Origin: Mastigias papua
Lineage: Eukaryota; Cnidaria; Scyphozoa; Rhizostomeae; Mastigiidae
Length of the DNA: 64,000 nucleotides
Reading direction: 5' to 3'
Assembly (NCBI GenBank): GCA_964019165.1
Contig: OZ025273.1
Coordinates: 16,474,714 to 16,538,713 of the forward strand
Shown: piece by piece, positions 54,180-64,000 of the stretch
How the letters are laid out: each line of letters begins with the position of its first letter
Position numbering within the stretch: the first letter of the stretch is position 1
The notes under the pieces: generated by a model
The model's database searches: none
What the model was told of the DNA's origin: nothing
Seen by the model: only the letters and a program-made list of their open reading frames with translations
Program-made: the position numbers and the translations under genes

Positions 54180-56591
54180 TCACTATATACTAAGATGCCT
54201 ATATGACAATTTATGCCAAACCAATCAGATTGCTCGAATTTGTACCACGTGACCCATTTTTAGTCCGATTTTAATGACACTTCTCCTCCTAGGCCTGTAG
54301 GGGGATCGTGACCAAACTCGGTGTAGGGGTTCTCCTTGGAGCCCTCTTACTCACAAAGGAGCGATTTTTCCATATCTGTTCTTTTCGCCGAGATATTCAC
54401 CATCTCATGTACGGCTATGCTTCCATGCTCCTCTGGCAATGGAAGGTATGCTCCTTCGTGTAGGGTCATGCGCACCTTCTTCTTTCTTTAACGGGGGTCT
54501 CACTCTATTATGCCTTCACTTTACATGGTTGTGTTTCATTGGCACTGTCTTCCTCTTTTGTTCGCGGTTTACCTCCGTCGTGAAGTTTGCACAACTGCAT
54601 GGTTAAGTTTGCCATGATCTTCCACTGGCTTTGTTCTTGAGCGAGCTTTGAGAGCAACGAAGGTCTCCGAAAGCGAAATCAAAAACTTCACCGTGTTATT
54701 CGAGTTTTGAGTACTTTTTATTTTATTCTATTACCTTTATTCGTTTACTACTTTCCGCTACTGGACCTGATCATGTATTGTTGGCGAGGAGTTCTACATA
54801 AGATCTTTGTTTGACTGAATGAATGAATGAATGGATTTCTTTTCCTACGGATAAGTCGTTTGCTTTATTCCTTCATTGTTTAAGCATTATCTGCTAGCTA
54901 CCGGTTGTTTAATCATGTATTTTAAGCCTATTAAGTAGAGCAAATTCTTTTACGGCTATTAAGTAGAGCACACAAGTTCCTTCTAAGATCATTTGTAAAC
55001 ATTAGGCTTGCTGTTGAGTCCTAACTGTACCTCCCCTTCATAGTTATCTTAAACGCATTATTTTTTTATCTTTCATAAGGTTATTCCACTTAACTTACAG
55101 TGTTTTGTTGTTGTAGGCTGTATGTTCAATCCCTTTGCGTGCGTTTTCACTATTTCAGTCATAGGAGACATTCCTTTTGTCGGCCATTTTGTCTCCTTTG
55201 GCATGCTTCTTTCCCCTCACAGTTGACCCTTTCGTTCAACTCCCTTTGTATGTGTTATATACAGAAATAGTTTGTGGTAGTTGTTATAAGAGTTTGATAC
55301 CCTTATTCCACCCATTTTTGTGTTTTTCATTGTTTTGCGATCCCCATTAATTCATAAGATCGAGGCATTCCTTCCTCGGCCATTTCCTGTCCGTCCCGTC
55401 ATGTTTGACCCCTTCATTCAAATCCCTTTATAAACAGAATTTTATTCTCCTTCTCGAGGATTCCTTGATATTATTCTACTTTACTTAAGTGTTTTGTGTT
55501 GCTTAAAGGTATGCATTATTTGCTTTAAGGTATTCATTTATTTTCGTCAATTACCTCCTAATATATTCATCCTCCTGCAATTGTGTACCATTAAGCATCC
55601 TTTCTGTCCCGCGCGGTTGACTCAATCTTTCACCTCCCCTTAGTATTCCTCATATTACCAGAAATTTTGCTGCCTTTGTCATGGGAATCTGATAATTGTT
55701 TAGTTATATACATATAGTTCTCTTCAATATCACTTAACACATTTACTGATTTCAAGTTAGGTTCAGATCTGTGGCTCTACCATGATTCTTAGTGACAGGC
55801 CCACGTATTAGTTATACTTGGGACCTGAGAGGGTGCACAAAAGTCTTTGTTTACACTCACATTATAGGTTGCACCAGATTTTAGTCTTATCTTTTAAGTA
55901 CACATTTTGAGTTTAGTGTGTAGATAATTCATGATGTTTCTAAATTGTGCTGTACATACACGTGACATATATTCTGCTAATAGCTTCAGTTCAATTATTT
56001 GACCTACATTTGTGTGTAGAGGAGTGGTCATGTTTTCACAGTGTGTGCTACATTCACATGGTATTCTGCTAATAATTGCACTTTCTCTTTAATACAAATG
56101 TTCAGCTACAATTTTAGTGTCTTCCTTTTTTATTGACTGTATTGCCACTCTCTATTGTCAATTTGTTACCTTTCTCTTTGCTCCATTACTGCACTCTTCT
56201 AAAGAATGTCTTAGCATAATATTTGAGTATGCATACCACCGCAGCATTTTGCAAACATATTAGCACTACACATAGATAACAGACATATATTGTATGTAGT
56301 ATATTATGTATATTATCACAAGGCCTCTATGGACAATATCTTACTAATTCCCACAACATTGCTATTATGCAAGCTTAATACTAAATTACATGTTATTCAC
56401 CTGGTATTTCTGTCTCAACCTTATACATTTCTTCTACATCTACCTTTAGAAGATCAGTTTCTACTTTCAAATGTCAGATCATTTACCCCCACTGCCTATT
56501 CTCTTTTTTAACTATTACCACTACTGTCTCCTACTTAGCTCTAATTCCTTCTTATCCATTTATTTCTTTACTACTCACAGCTATTTTCAGC
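54180..56591. other. Helitron 5' non-coding region
   Basis: About 2.4 kb without a credible gene. The first ~220 bp are shared with unit 1, including TACCACGTGACCC. A short (TGAA)n run lies near 54815-54832. The rest is T-rich. It presumably holds the RepHel promoter and perhaps 5' UTR exons. Confidence 0.5.
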
Positions 56592-59500
56592 ATGCCACGT
56601 TTAAGACGCACAAATGTAGAAAATAGACGGAGAAGGGCACGAAATCTAAACTATCAACACCAAGTAGTGCATCAACCTGCAGTAGACAATAATGGTCCTC
56701 CTGTCATTGCTGCAGTGAATGACCTGGCACAATTACAGCTCCAACATCCAGCTGTAAATGCTCCCATGCCACAAGGGGCACAACAGCCAAATCTCCCTCT
56801 GCAGGATCACGTCATTCACTTACCAGCACCACATCGCCTAGGTGACATGAACAACAGGTGTCCCCACTGTGCAGCACGATATTTCCAGGAAGAGTGCACT
56901 ACACAGCACATCTTCACAAGATGCTGTTTCCAAGGAAAAGTCACCTTACCACCAATTCGGCTCCCATCAAACAACATTGTGGAGCTTTTCAGCGGTGACA
57001 CAGCCCATTCACGTCACTTCTTGGAACACATTCGTCACTACAATGCAGTGATGGCAATGGCTTCTTGGAATGCAACAGTTACTGAGCATGCAGGTAGGGG
57101 ACCAAGAGTTGTTACAATTCATGGTCAGCCCTACCATCTCACAGCTGCACAAGAAGCTCCGCAGGGTATGCCACCTCAGTATGCACAGTTATACATCCTT
57201 GACACCAATGAAGCAATGCACCAGAGGACCAATGATCCACGCAATCACAACCTGCGTCCTGAAATTATGCAGCTTCTGCAGGATGAACTTCTTGCTGTCA
57301 ACCCATATGCACGGCAATATCACAATATGGGCCACATCCTTCAGAGGGAAAGGCAAATTGCTGCTGCAAACAATCAACCTATTCGGCCTGTCAAAATGAT
57401 CATTGCAACACGGCCATTTCAAGATAGGCGATATGCTAATCCCACAGCAACAGAGATTGCAGCAGTGTATGTCGGTAATGATGGTACTGCACCCAATCCA
57501 GCAGACCGAGATCTTGAAGTGTATCCTGCTCAACCCAATGCACCACACACAGTCAAGATCAAGGTGACTTAGATGTATTCCTCCTTAAGACTTTGTGACA
57601 CCTATTTAATAGTTGACCTTGCCTTAGTAATGATCAATTATTCAATATATTCTTCCCTTTCACTACCTTGCAATTTCAACTCAAAAAATTATGTAATGAT
57701 ACCCATGTATAGCAAGATATTGAATTATATTTTCCTGGTTGAATTGTTTTCCTCAGATTATTGTAATATAGTGTTTGTTGTTGTTGTAAATGTTATGAAT
57801 TTAAATTAATTAATTTAACTCATCTTCAATTCAAGGCAACATCACCAAATGCCGATCCTATGACCTACCCATTGCTGTTCTTCCATGGAGAAATGGGCTG
57901 GAATGTCAACATTCAACGTCATGTTGTAGCCACTGAAAGACAGCGAGATGTAAGACGTAGAGCACGACTCACATTAAACGAGTTCTATGCTTTCAGAATT
58001 GCTGTGCGGGACAACTTCTCCACCATTCATCGTTCCCGTTTATTGCTTCAACAGTACCTGGTTGATGCATTCACAAAAATTGAAGGGAATGAATTAGCCT
58101 ACATCAGGACACACCAGCAACAACTGCGTGTTGAATCATACCAAGGCTTGATGGATCATTTAGGCAGACGTGCCCAAGCAGAAAATGTGACTGTAGGCCG
58201 CATTGTCATTTTACCATCAAGTGTTGAAGGCAGTCAGAGAAACATGTACCAAAAGTACCAAGATGCAATGACGATTGTAACAAAGCATGGAAAGCCAGAC
58301 ATTTTCCTCACAATGACAGCAAATCCAAAATGGCCTGACATTCAGGAGAACTTGCTTCCACATCAAAATGCAAGTAACAGGCCAGACATTGTCAGCCGTG
58401 TCTTCAACTTGAAACTCAAGGAACTTCTTGATGATCTTCTTGAGAGACATGTACTTGGACATGTTACTGCATTTGTATATACCATTGAATTTCAGAAAAG
58501 AGGTTTGCCACATGCACACATGGTCTTATTTCTCGCAGATGCAGACAAACCACGGACAGCACAGGATGTTGATCAGTTGGTTTCTGCAGAAATTCCAGAT
58601 CCACAGCCAGAATTTCATGAGACTGTAAAAAGACACATGATGCATGGCCCATGTGGTGAATTAGACCCTCACTGTGTCTGCATGGAAAATGGAGAGTGCA
58701 AAAAGAATTTTCCAAAACCTCTTCAACAGCAAACAGAATTCAATGTCAATGGATATCCACTGTACAGGCGACGTGGACAACATAGAGCACAACTACGTCG
58801 CCATACAGTAAATGACTCATGGGTGGTACCACAAAATCCTCACCTACTCATGAAGTTTAATTGCCATATGAATGTGGAGGTGTGCACAACTGTCAGGAGT
58901 GTGAAATACATTTTCAAGTATATCCATAAAGGCAATGATGCTGCACATGTTGAAATCAGACAGAACCATCTCAACCATGATGAGATTTTGCAGCATCTCA
59001 ATGCACGCTATGTTGGACCACACCAGGCAGTTTTCAGACTCATGCAGTACAAGATGCATGACAGAAGCCACATCATCATCAGGCTTGCAATTCACCTACC
59101 ACTTCAGCACAATGTATATTATCAGAGTGGTAATGAACAAGGGGCAGTTGATCGCAATCAACGCACAACACTGACAGCATTTTTCAAACTCAATGAAGAG
59201 GATCCAAATGCACATCAGTATTTGTACCATGAGATTCCACAACATTACACATTTGATCAACGAGCAAAAAAATGGAATCCTAGACGACGACAGACCGCCC
59301 CAATCATCGGTAGAATTTATCAAGTTCAACCCTCTGATCCGCAACGATTTGCTCTTCGCTTACTCCTTCTACACCGAACAGGAGTTACATCATTTGAGGA
59401 CCTTAGAACAGTTCAGGGTCACATTCATGCCACATTCAAAGATGCAGCAAGAGCAATGGGATTGCTTGAGGATGATGCAGAGCATAGGCGCTGTTTACAG

Positions 59501-61541
59501 GAGGCTGCAGTCATGAACATGCCCTCACAGCTGCGCCAATTGTTTGCTACATTAATGGTATTTCAAACACCATCTGACATCAGAGCCCTTTTTGATGAAT
59601 TCAAGGAAGCTATGTGTGAAGATTTTATCAGACATGACCACCTCCATGACCCAGAAGCTGCACTGCAGGACAGACACATTCATCTCTGTCTCTGGAACAT
59701 TGACACATGCCTCAGGGTTCATGGTAAGTCAATTTCAGATATTGAGTTTTCTGATCTTCCACAGCTTCCATGCAATTTCATCCATCCACAAAATCACAAT
59801 GACCAAATTGACATTGTTCATGAAAGACAGCTCGGTGAGCAAATGCTACATCAGCTGAACAATGATCAACGCCACATTCATGACACCATTGTCAATGCAA
59901 TCACATCAGATTGTCATCAGAATTGCTACTTTGTGGATGGACCAGCTGGCACAGGTAAGACCTTTCTTTACAATACTGTAGTTCACAACCTTCAGGCTTT
60001 GGGAATACAGGTGAAGTGTATGGCATATTCAGGAATTGCCAGCACATTGCTCATCAATGGAGCAACTGCACACTCCACATTTCAAATACCTATTCCTCTA
60101 TTGCCTAAGTCTACATGTAACATTAAAAGGCAAAGTGCCAGAGCTCAAATGCTGAGAGACACAACAATCTTTATCTGGGATGAAGCATCAATGATCCCAG
60201 CAAATGCATTAAAGGCTGTTGATATCCTTCTCAGAGATATTACCCAGGTTGATAGACCATTTGGGGGTAAATTCATGTTTCTTGGTGGTGATTTTAGACA
60301 GGTTCTCCCAGTTGTTCCCAGAGCAGGTAGAGAACAGACTGTCCGCCAATGCATTATCAATTCATACCTGTGGCATCATTTTCACCAATTCCAACTGGTG
60401 ACAAACATGAGAGCTGCTCGAGATGACACATACAGAGAATTCTCTGAATGGCTCCTCAGAATTGGCACAGGTGATGAAGCACACGATGCAAATGATCACG
60501 TCACCCTTCCAGACGAGATCATGACAGAATCACTGCAAGAAATGATCAACTTTGTTTACCCACCAACTCAGCCTGGTGATGCAGATCTAATGCAAGATCC
60601 TACATACATGTCAGAGCGTTGCTGCTTAACACCACTGAATGAGAACTCACATGAAATCAATGATCTCATTCTACGCCAACTCCAAGGACCAGTGCACACA
60701 TATCTGAGTACAGACAGAGTTGTCACTGATAATCCAGAGGAAGCAGCAGCATATCCAATGGAGTTCCTCAATGCACAGACACCCAGTGGACTACCAAAGC
60801 ATAAACTGGAACTCAAGGTACACCCTTCACTGTATTCAGTTTATGAATTCTACACAGTTTCTACTTCTGTCTAGATATCTTTCATATAAATTGTTCTCTT
60901 TTCATGCTATCCGTACTTTCCCTACATGACATACACAATATTTTGGTACATGACATATTGCGTAAACAGTCTACTTATTTTCACAGGTGCAAATATTCAG
61001 AATAGTCATAGCCCTTATACATATCTGATTGCCATATTTCAATCATATATGCTACACTTGTAGTTAGACATGCATAGCAGTTTCATATGTAATCTCTTAT
61101 TTAAATTTAGTTACCTTCCTACAGGTTGGTGCTACCATCATTTTGTTGCGGAACATCAACCCAAAAAAGGGACTCTGCAATGGCACCCGTCTCATTGTAC
61201 GGGACCTGCAACGCCATGTCATATGTGCTGAAATCATCACCAGTGAGCACAGAGGCCAGTATGTCATGCTACCAAAGATAGCACTGTCATCACAAGATTC
61301 TGCTCTGCCAATCAACATTGTCAGGTGCCAATTTCCTGTCAGACTTGCATACTGCCTTACAATCAACAAAGCACAGGGACAGTCATTGAGGTATGTTGGT
61401 GTTTACCTTCCAAAACCTGTGTTTAGTCATGGTCAGTTGTATGTGGCAGTGTCCAGAGCAAAATCATTTGCTGGCCTCAAAGTGTTCACAACAACTGGTA
61501 GACAGACACAGAATGTTGTTTACCGGGAAGTTCTCACATAA
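56592..61541 (+). CDS. Helitron Rep/helicase (RepHel), three exons, apparently intact
   Basis: Exons 56592-57563, 57836-60817 and 61125-61541, with GT/AG introns of 272 and 307 bp, all in phase 0, give 1456 aa without a stop. Exon 1 has a basic start and the Cys-rich N-terminal motif ([14 protein letters not shown]...CCFQGKV). The exon 1/2 joint falls just before [16 protein letters not shown], a hallmark of the family. Rep domain: [11 protein letters not shown], the HUH motif HAH at residues 550-552 (58511-58519), and the two-tyrosine motif YIFKY (Tyr 682 and 686). PIF1-like SF1B helicase: Walker A GPAGTGKT (1026-1033), Walker B with WDEAS (Asp1106), [10 protein letters not shown], then in exon 3 [17 protein letters not shown] and the final INKAQGQSL and YVAVSRAKS motifs. 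Role: nicking, rolling-circle strand transfer and unwinding. An upstream exon is possible because TTTTCAG directly precedes the ATG. Confidence 0.93.
57564..57835 (+). other. RepHel intron 1
   Basis: GTGACT donor and TTCAAG acceptor, 272 bp. The downstream exon restores the family motif across the joint, which supports the call. Confidence 0.8.
60818..61124 (+). other. RepHel intron 2
   Basis: GTACAC donor and CTACAG acceptor, 307 bp. The joint continues with [10 protein letters not shown], conserved in RepHel helicases. Confidence 0.85.
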
Positions 61542-63085
61542 GCACATGGTTCATTCAGTTTTATGTACACCCCACTTGCATTGCATCACAACACCACATG
61601 CAACCACCCTGCTAGATGTCATACACACATTTTGTATAAGACTATAACCCATAACACTGTATAGACTAATTCCCTGAACCGTACAAAAGTTCAGGAATAC
61701 TTCAAAGTTACGGTTTCATCACCATTTCACTTTTGTCTTTATTTTTAATGGTTCTTCACACCAGAGCACATTTGACTTTAAATTGTCTCTACAAGTAGCT
61801 GTTACCTTATGTGACTCAACACCTTTGTGAGATGTGTGCATTACACTATATTTTGAGCAATGAGCAACTGTTACTGCTCCATATTAGACACTTGATTATA
61901 CTTTTTGTGATACTTTGCATGAAAGTCAAGCACATTTTAGATTATTTACACACAGTGAACATGGCATATTCTTATAACATATGTGTATATGTACATCAAA
62001 GGTAGGTATCTTCACTTTTCGTTATTGCACATGCCTTTTAAGTAGGTTAGGATAACACATTCTTATTTTCCATCTGCTATTATAAGGTAAGATCTTTTAA
62101 GTAGAGCATATATGACAGTCAGTGGACCAGCATTCAAACAGGTCATGCTATCACAGTCACAGTTAGTGCACACACCATGTAAGTCACTGCACCAGTACTC
62201 TCGCTCAGTGCATGTGCACACAGGCATTCACAGGCCCCATCAGTGGCCATGAGTGTAACCATCACATCTACACTCACAGCATTGCCAATCAGTGCACACT
62301 CAACCTCCACTCAGTGGACATAGAGCTGCAGAGTACATGCACACTTACAGTCAGTGCAACCTGTGACAGCATGATAGCTCACTGTCAGTGCATGTACACT
62401 AATTGTCAATGTATCCTTTTCTTTTTTATATCTATGCCATTTCAAACTTTTATACTCTGCACAGGATAGTTTCATATAATGTTACCCACATCTTACTTTC
62501 ACTGTGTTTACCACATATACCTCAGAGCTTCCTGCATAACCTTACTTTTTAGAATACTTATCATGGAACTGTAACATTGTATTCTTCACACTTTCCAATT
62601 TTTATGTTACATTTTTGTTAGATTTAGTTACCTGGGTTATGCGTTTTCAGGTTCACTTGTGTGTTGTTGCCAAGGGAACTTGTTATGCTTCCCCCAGTGA
62701 GTTTTGTACTCCAACATATTTGGCTACTTCAACCACCCTACCTGTGTATTTTCAGCTCTGTCCCCAATAATAAGTATACATGTTTCTAAAGGTCTTTTTC
62801 TTAGACACTACAAAACTACTATACACCCTCCCACTTCGTAAAACTGTGTTCTATTTTATCCCACAAAACTCACTGAAATAAGGATTACCCAAACAAAGGA
62901 TGCAACCTTGACGTGGTGTTTGGGCTTACAACCAATGCATCTAGCAACAGCACAGTATGCACATACTATATACAAAACTTCATTTCATGCTCTCATTCGT
63001 CTCCACAGATTACACTATTAACAGCCTTTCAAATCTTCATGGTGGTATTCTCAATTTTTTTACACCATATTGTGGCACAGACTAG
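61542..63085. other. Helitron 3' non-coding region
   Basis: No gene. Mostly AT-rich; contains a cluster of TCAGTG-type repeats (62111-62410). Confidence 0.5.
62111..62410. repeat. Cluster of TCAGTG(C/G) motifs
   Basis: About nine dispersed copies of tcagtgca / tcagtgga variants in 300 bp, for example ctcagtgcatgtgcacac near 62207 and gtcagtgcatgtacac near 62384, mixed with short GTGCAC palindromes. Irregular spacing. Possible protein-binding sites in the 3' part of the autonomous Helitron. Confidence 0.6.
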
Positions 63086-63128
63086 CTTAGTATTGATAGC
63101 CCGCTACACGCGGGCTATCAATACTAAG
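63086..63128. repeat. Helitron unit 8 3' hairpin (19-bp arms)
   Basis: Arms cttagtattgatagcccgc and its perfect complement, loop tacac; marks the right end of the Helitron array. Confidence 0.95.
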
Positions 63129-63225
63129 TTTATTTTACTAAGCTACCTAATGACATTTATTATGGTCATATGAGGCACTTGTTCTCGCACAAACAAACAG
63201 ATGTCACAACTAGCCCTGAGATACT

Positions 63226-64000
63226 CTATCTTGATCTATGCACTATTTGCCATTGCCAATCAACAGCCCCTTCATTGTTGAAATAAGTGGTAAATTGTTG
63301 ACGAACCACTTTTGCATCTTCACCATATGTATTAGATGCGCCACCATTTCTTATCTCTGTCAACCCATTGATATTATTGACGTCTTGCCTCCACTCACCG
63401 GGCCTAAGTCCTTCAGACCCATCCTGATCTACAACTGTTTGTAGACAGTAGACATGTGACCCATCAACACTATTTGTATGCATGAGAAAGGTGTGCAATG
63501 CAACAACAGATTTGGTTATAGCAATAACATTTTGCACTTTAGCTATAATTGGCCTGTGAAATACACGAAACCGACTAGCGCATATGCCAAAAGTATGTTC
63601 TATTACTCTCCTGGCTTGACTCAGCCTGTATGTATATACTAGTTTGCTTTCACTACGGTTTGAAAATGGGTACGGCTTCATCAGGTGCCTTTTCAGACCA
63701 AACGCATCATCCCCTACAACAACATAGGGTAGTACCTTTGTTGAGCCAGTAATCTTTGCATCTGGAGGTATATTTAGAAGCTTGTTTTCAATGGCATAGC
63801 CTACATTGCTATTTGCATATACGCTGCCATCGCTTTGCCTTCCACTATCACCAATATCAACTAGTGTACATTTATAGCTTGCATCACAAACTCCCAGTAG
63901 CACAATGCTATGTGTTTTGTTGTAAGTGAAAAAGCTTGATGCCTGACCAGGAGGAGCAAACATTTGCACGTACTTTCCATCAATAGCTCCAACCATATTA
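63226..64000 (-). CDS. PIF/Harbinger DDE transposase (N-terminus outside window)
   Basis: An open minus-strand frame running off the window edge; the M at 63996 is internal (an Asn codon precedes it in frame). It contains GAIDGKYV with the first catalytic Asp, LVDIGDSGRQSDG with the second Asp, the family block VVGDDAFGL, and RRVIEHTFGICASRFRVF with the catalytic Glu, followed by the C-terminal tail to a stop at 63226-63228. This is the DDE_Tnp_4 type nuclease that cuts and pastes Harbinger elements with its MADF/Myb-like partner (24180-25209). No lesion in the visible part. It probably starts several hundred bases to the right. Confidence 0.92.
   Translation of the reverse strand, partial: NMVGAIDGKYVQMFAPPGQASSFFTYNKTHSIVLLGVCDASYKCTLVDIGDSGRQSDGSVYANSNVGYAIENKLLNIPPDAKITGSTKVLPYVVVGDDAFGLKRHLMKPYPFSNRSESKLVYTYRLSQARRVIEHTFGICASRFRVFHRPIIAKVQNVIAITKSVVALHTFLMHTNSVDGSHVYCLQTVVDQDGSEGLRPGEWRQDVNNINGLTEIRNGGASNTYGEDAKVVRQQFTTYFNNEGAVDWQWQIVHRSR

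Larger units (their letters stand above)
54180..63128 (+). mobile_element. Helitron unit 8, autonomous
   Basis: 8.9 kb. The 5' end TCACTATATACTAAGATGCC follows the hairpin of unit 7. The 3' end is a 19-bp hairpin (63086-63104 / 63110-63128, loop tacac) followed by T. It contains the only Rep/helicase gene of the array. The terminal CTAG seen at other junctions is absent; the end reads atactaag. Confidence 0.88.
23987..64000. mobile_element. PIF/Harbinger element, split by a 38-kb Helitron array; right end outside window
   Basis: The left end begins ggcggatctccactagacg directly after TAA (23984-23986), the 3-bp target preferred by this superfamily. Two genes of the usual pair are present and convergent: a MADF/BESS DNA-binding protein (24180-25209, +) and a DDE transposase (63226-64000, -). 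Helitrons at 25263-63128 separate them. The other TIR and target site cannot be seen. Confidence 0.75.

Noticed and set aside
57070..57399. Overlapping frames on both strands across the RepHel exons (also 58217-60401)
   Set aside because: Shadows of the long RepHel coding frame, which has all the conserved motifs.
63128..63170. Possible ninth Helitron start (ttttactaagctacctaatgac) after unit 8
   Set aside because: Only a loose match to TATATACTAAG; it continues into sequence leading to the Harbinger transposase gene and has no further Helitron features.

Overview
The window looks like repeat-rich nuclear DNA from an invertebrate animal. It is AT-rich, has spliced genes, and holds a near-complete catalogue of eukaryotic transposons: a FLYWCH/MULE DNA transposon gene, a Polinton (Maverick), two Ty3/Gypsy LTR elements, two LINE fragments, a PIF/Harbinger element and Helitrons. 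I see no ordinary host gene, rRNA, tRNA or CRISPR, and I cannot name the species.

Layout. 389-1801 (-) is an intact MULE-type transposase gene. About 2.65-23.99 kb is one decayed Polinton. It holds an integrase/chromodomain remnant, an accessory block (acidic protein, repeat-bearing ORFs, a RING-finger gene, a small Bcl-2-like gene), and a structural block (penton/minor-capsid-like genes, two basic proteins with adenain-type cleavage motifs, the start of the major capsid protein). The structural block is cut by Gypsy-1 (9654-14178, TSD CATTA), a 5'-truncated LINE (about 14530-16465) and Gypsy-2 (16854-21193, TSD GATGG). The capsid gene is cut at 23986 by a Harbinger element, recognised by a TAA target site, a TIR-like end, a MADF/BESS gene (24180-25209, +) and a DDE transposase (63226-64000+, -).

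The Harbinger element is itself split by about 38 kb of Helitrons (25263-63128). Eight head-to-tail units carry 5' ends of the type TCTCTATATACTAAGAT and 3' hairpins. Seven are non-autonomous. The last (54180-63128) is autonomous, with a three-exon RepHel gene predicted to encode 1456 aa without lesions. Nesting order is therefore Polinton, then Harbinger, then Helitrons, then a second LINE inside unit 7.

The most unusual signals are these. (1) Several Helitron junctions are seamless (CTAG|TCTC). (2) At three junctions the normal ~25-45 nt Helitron hairpin is replaced by a 506-606 bp near-perfect palindrome with arms of 244-290 bp; arms match each other far better than they match the other palindromes. 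(3) A module made of CGCCATGACAGTT followed by a strong 5' splice donor recurs about twenty times in the non-autonomous units. (4) The Polinton carries a Bcl-2-like ORF with its own TATA box. Units 2 and 4 are nearly identical over 3.9 kb, so recent amplification or an assembly duplication must be considered.
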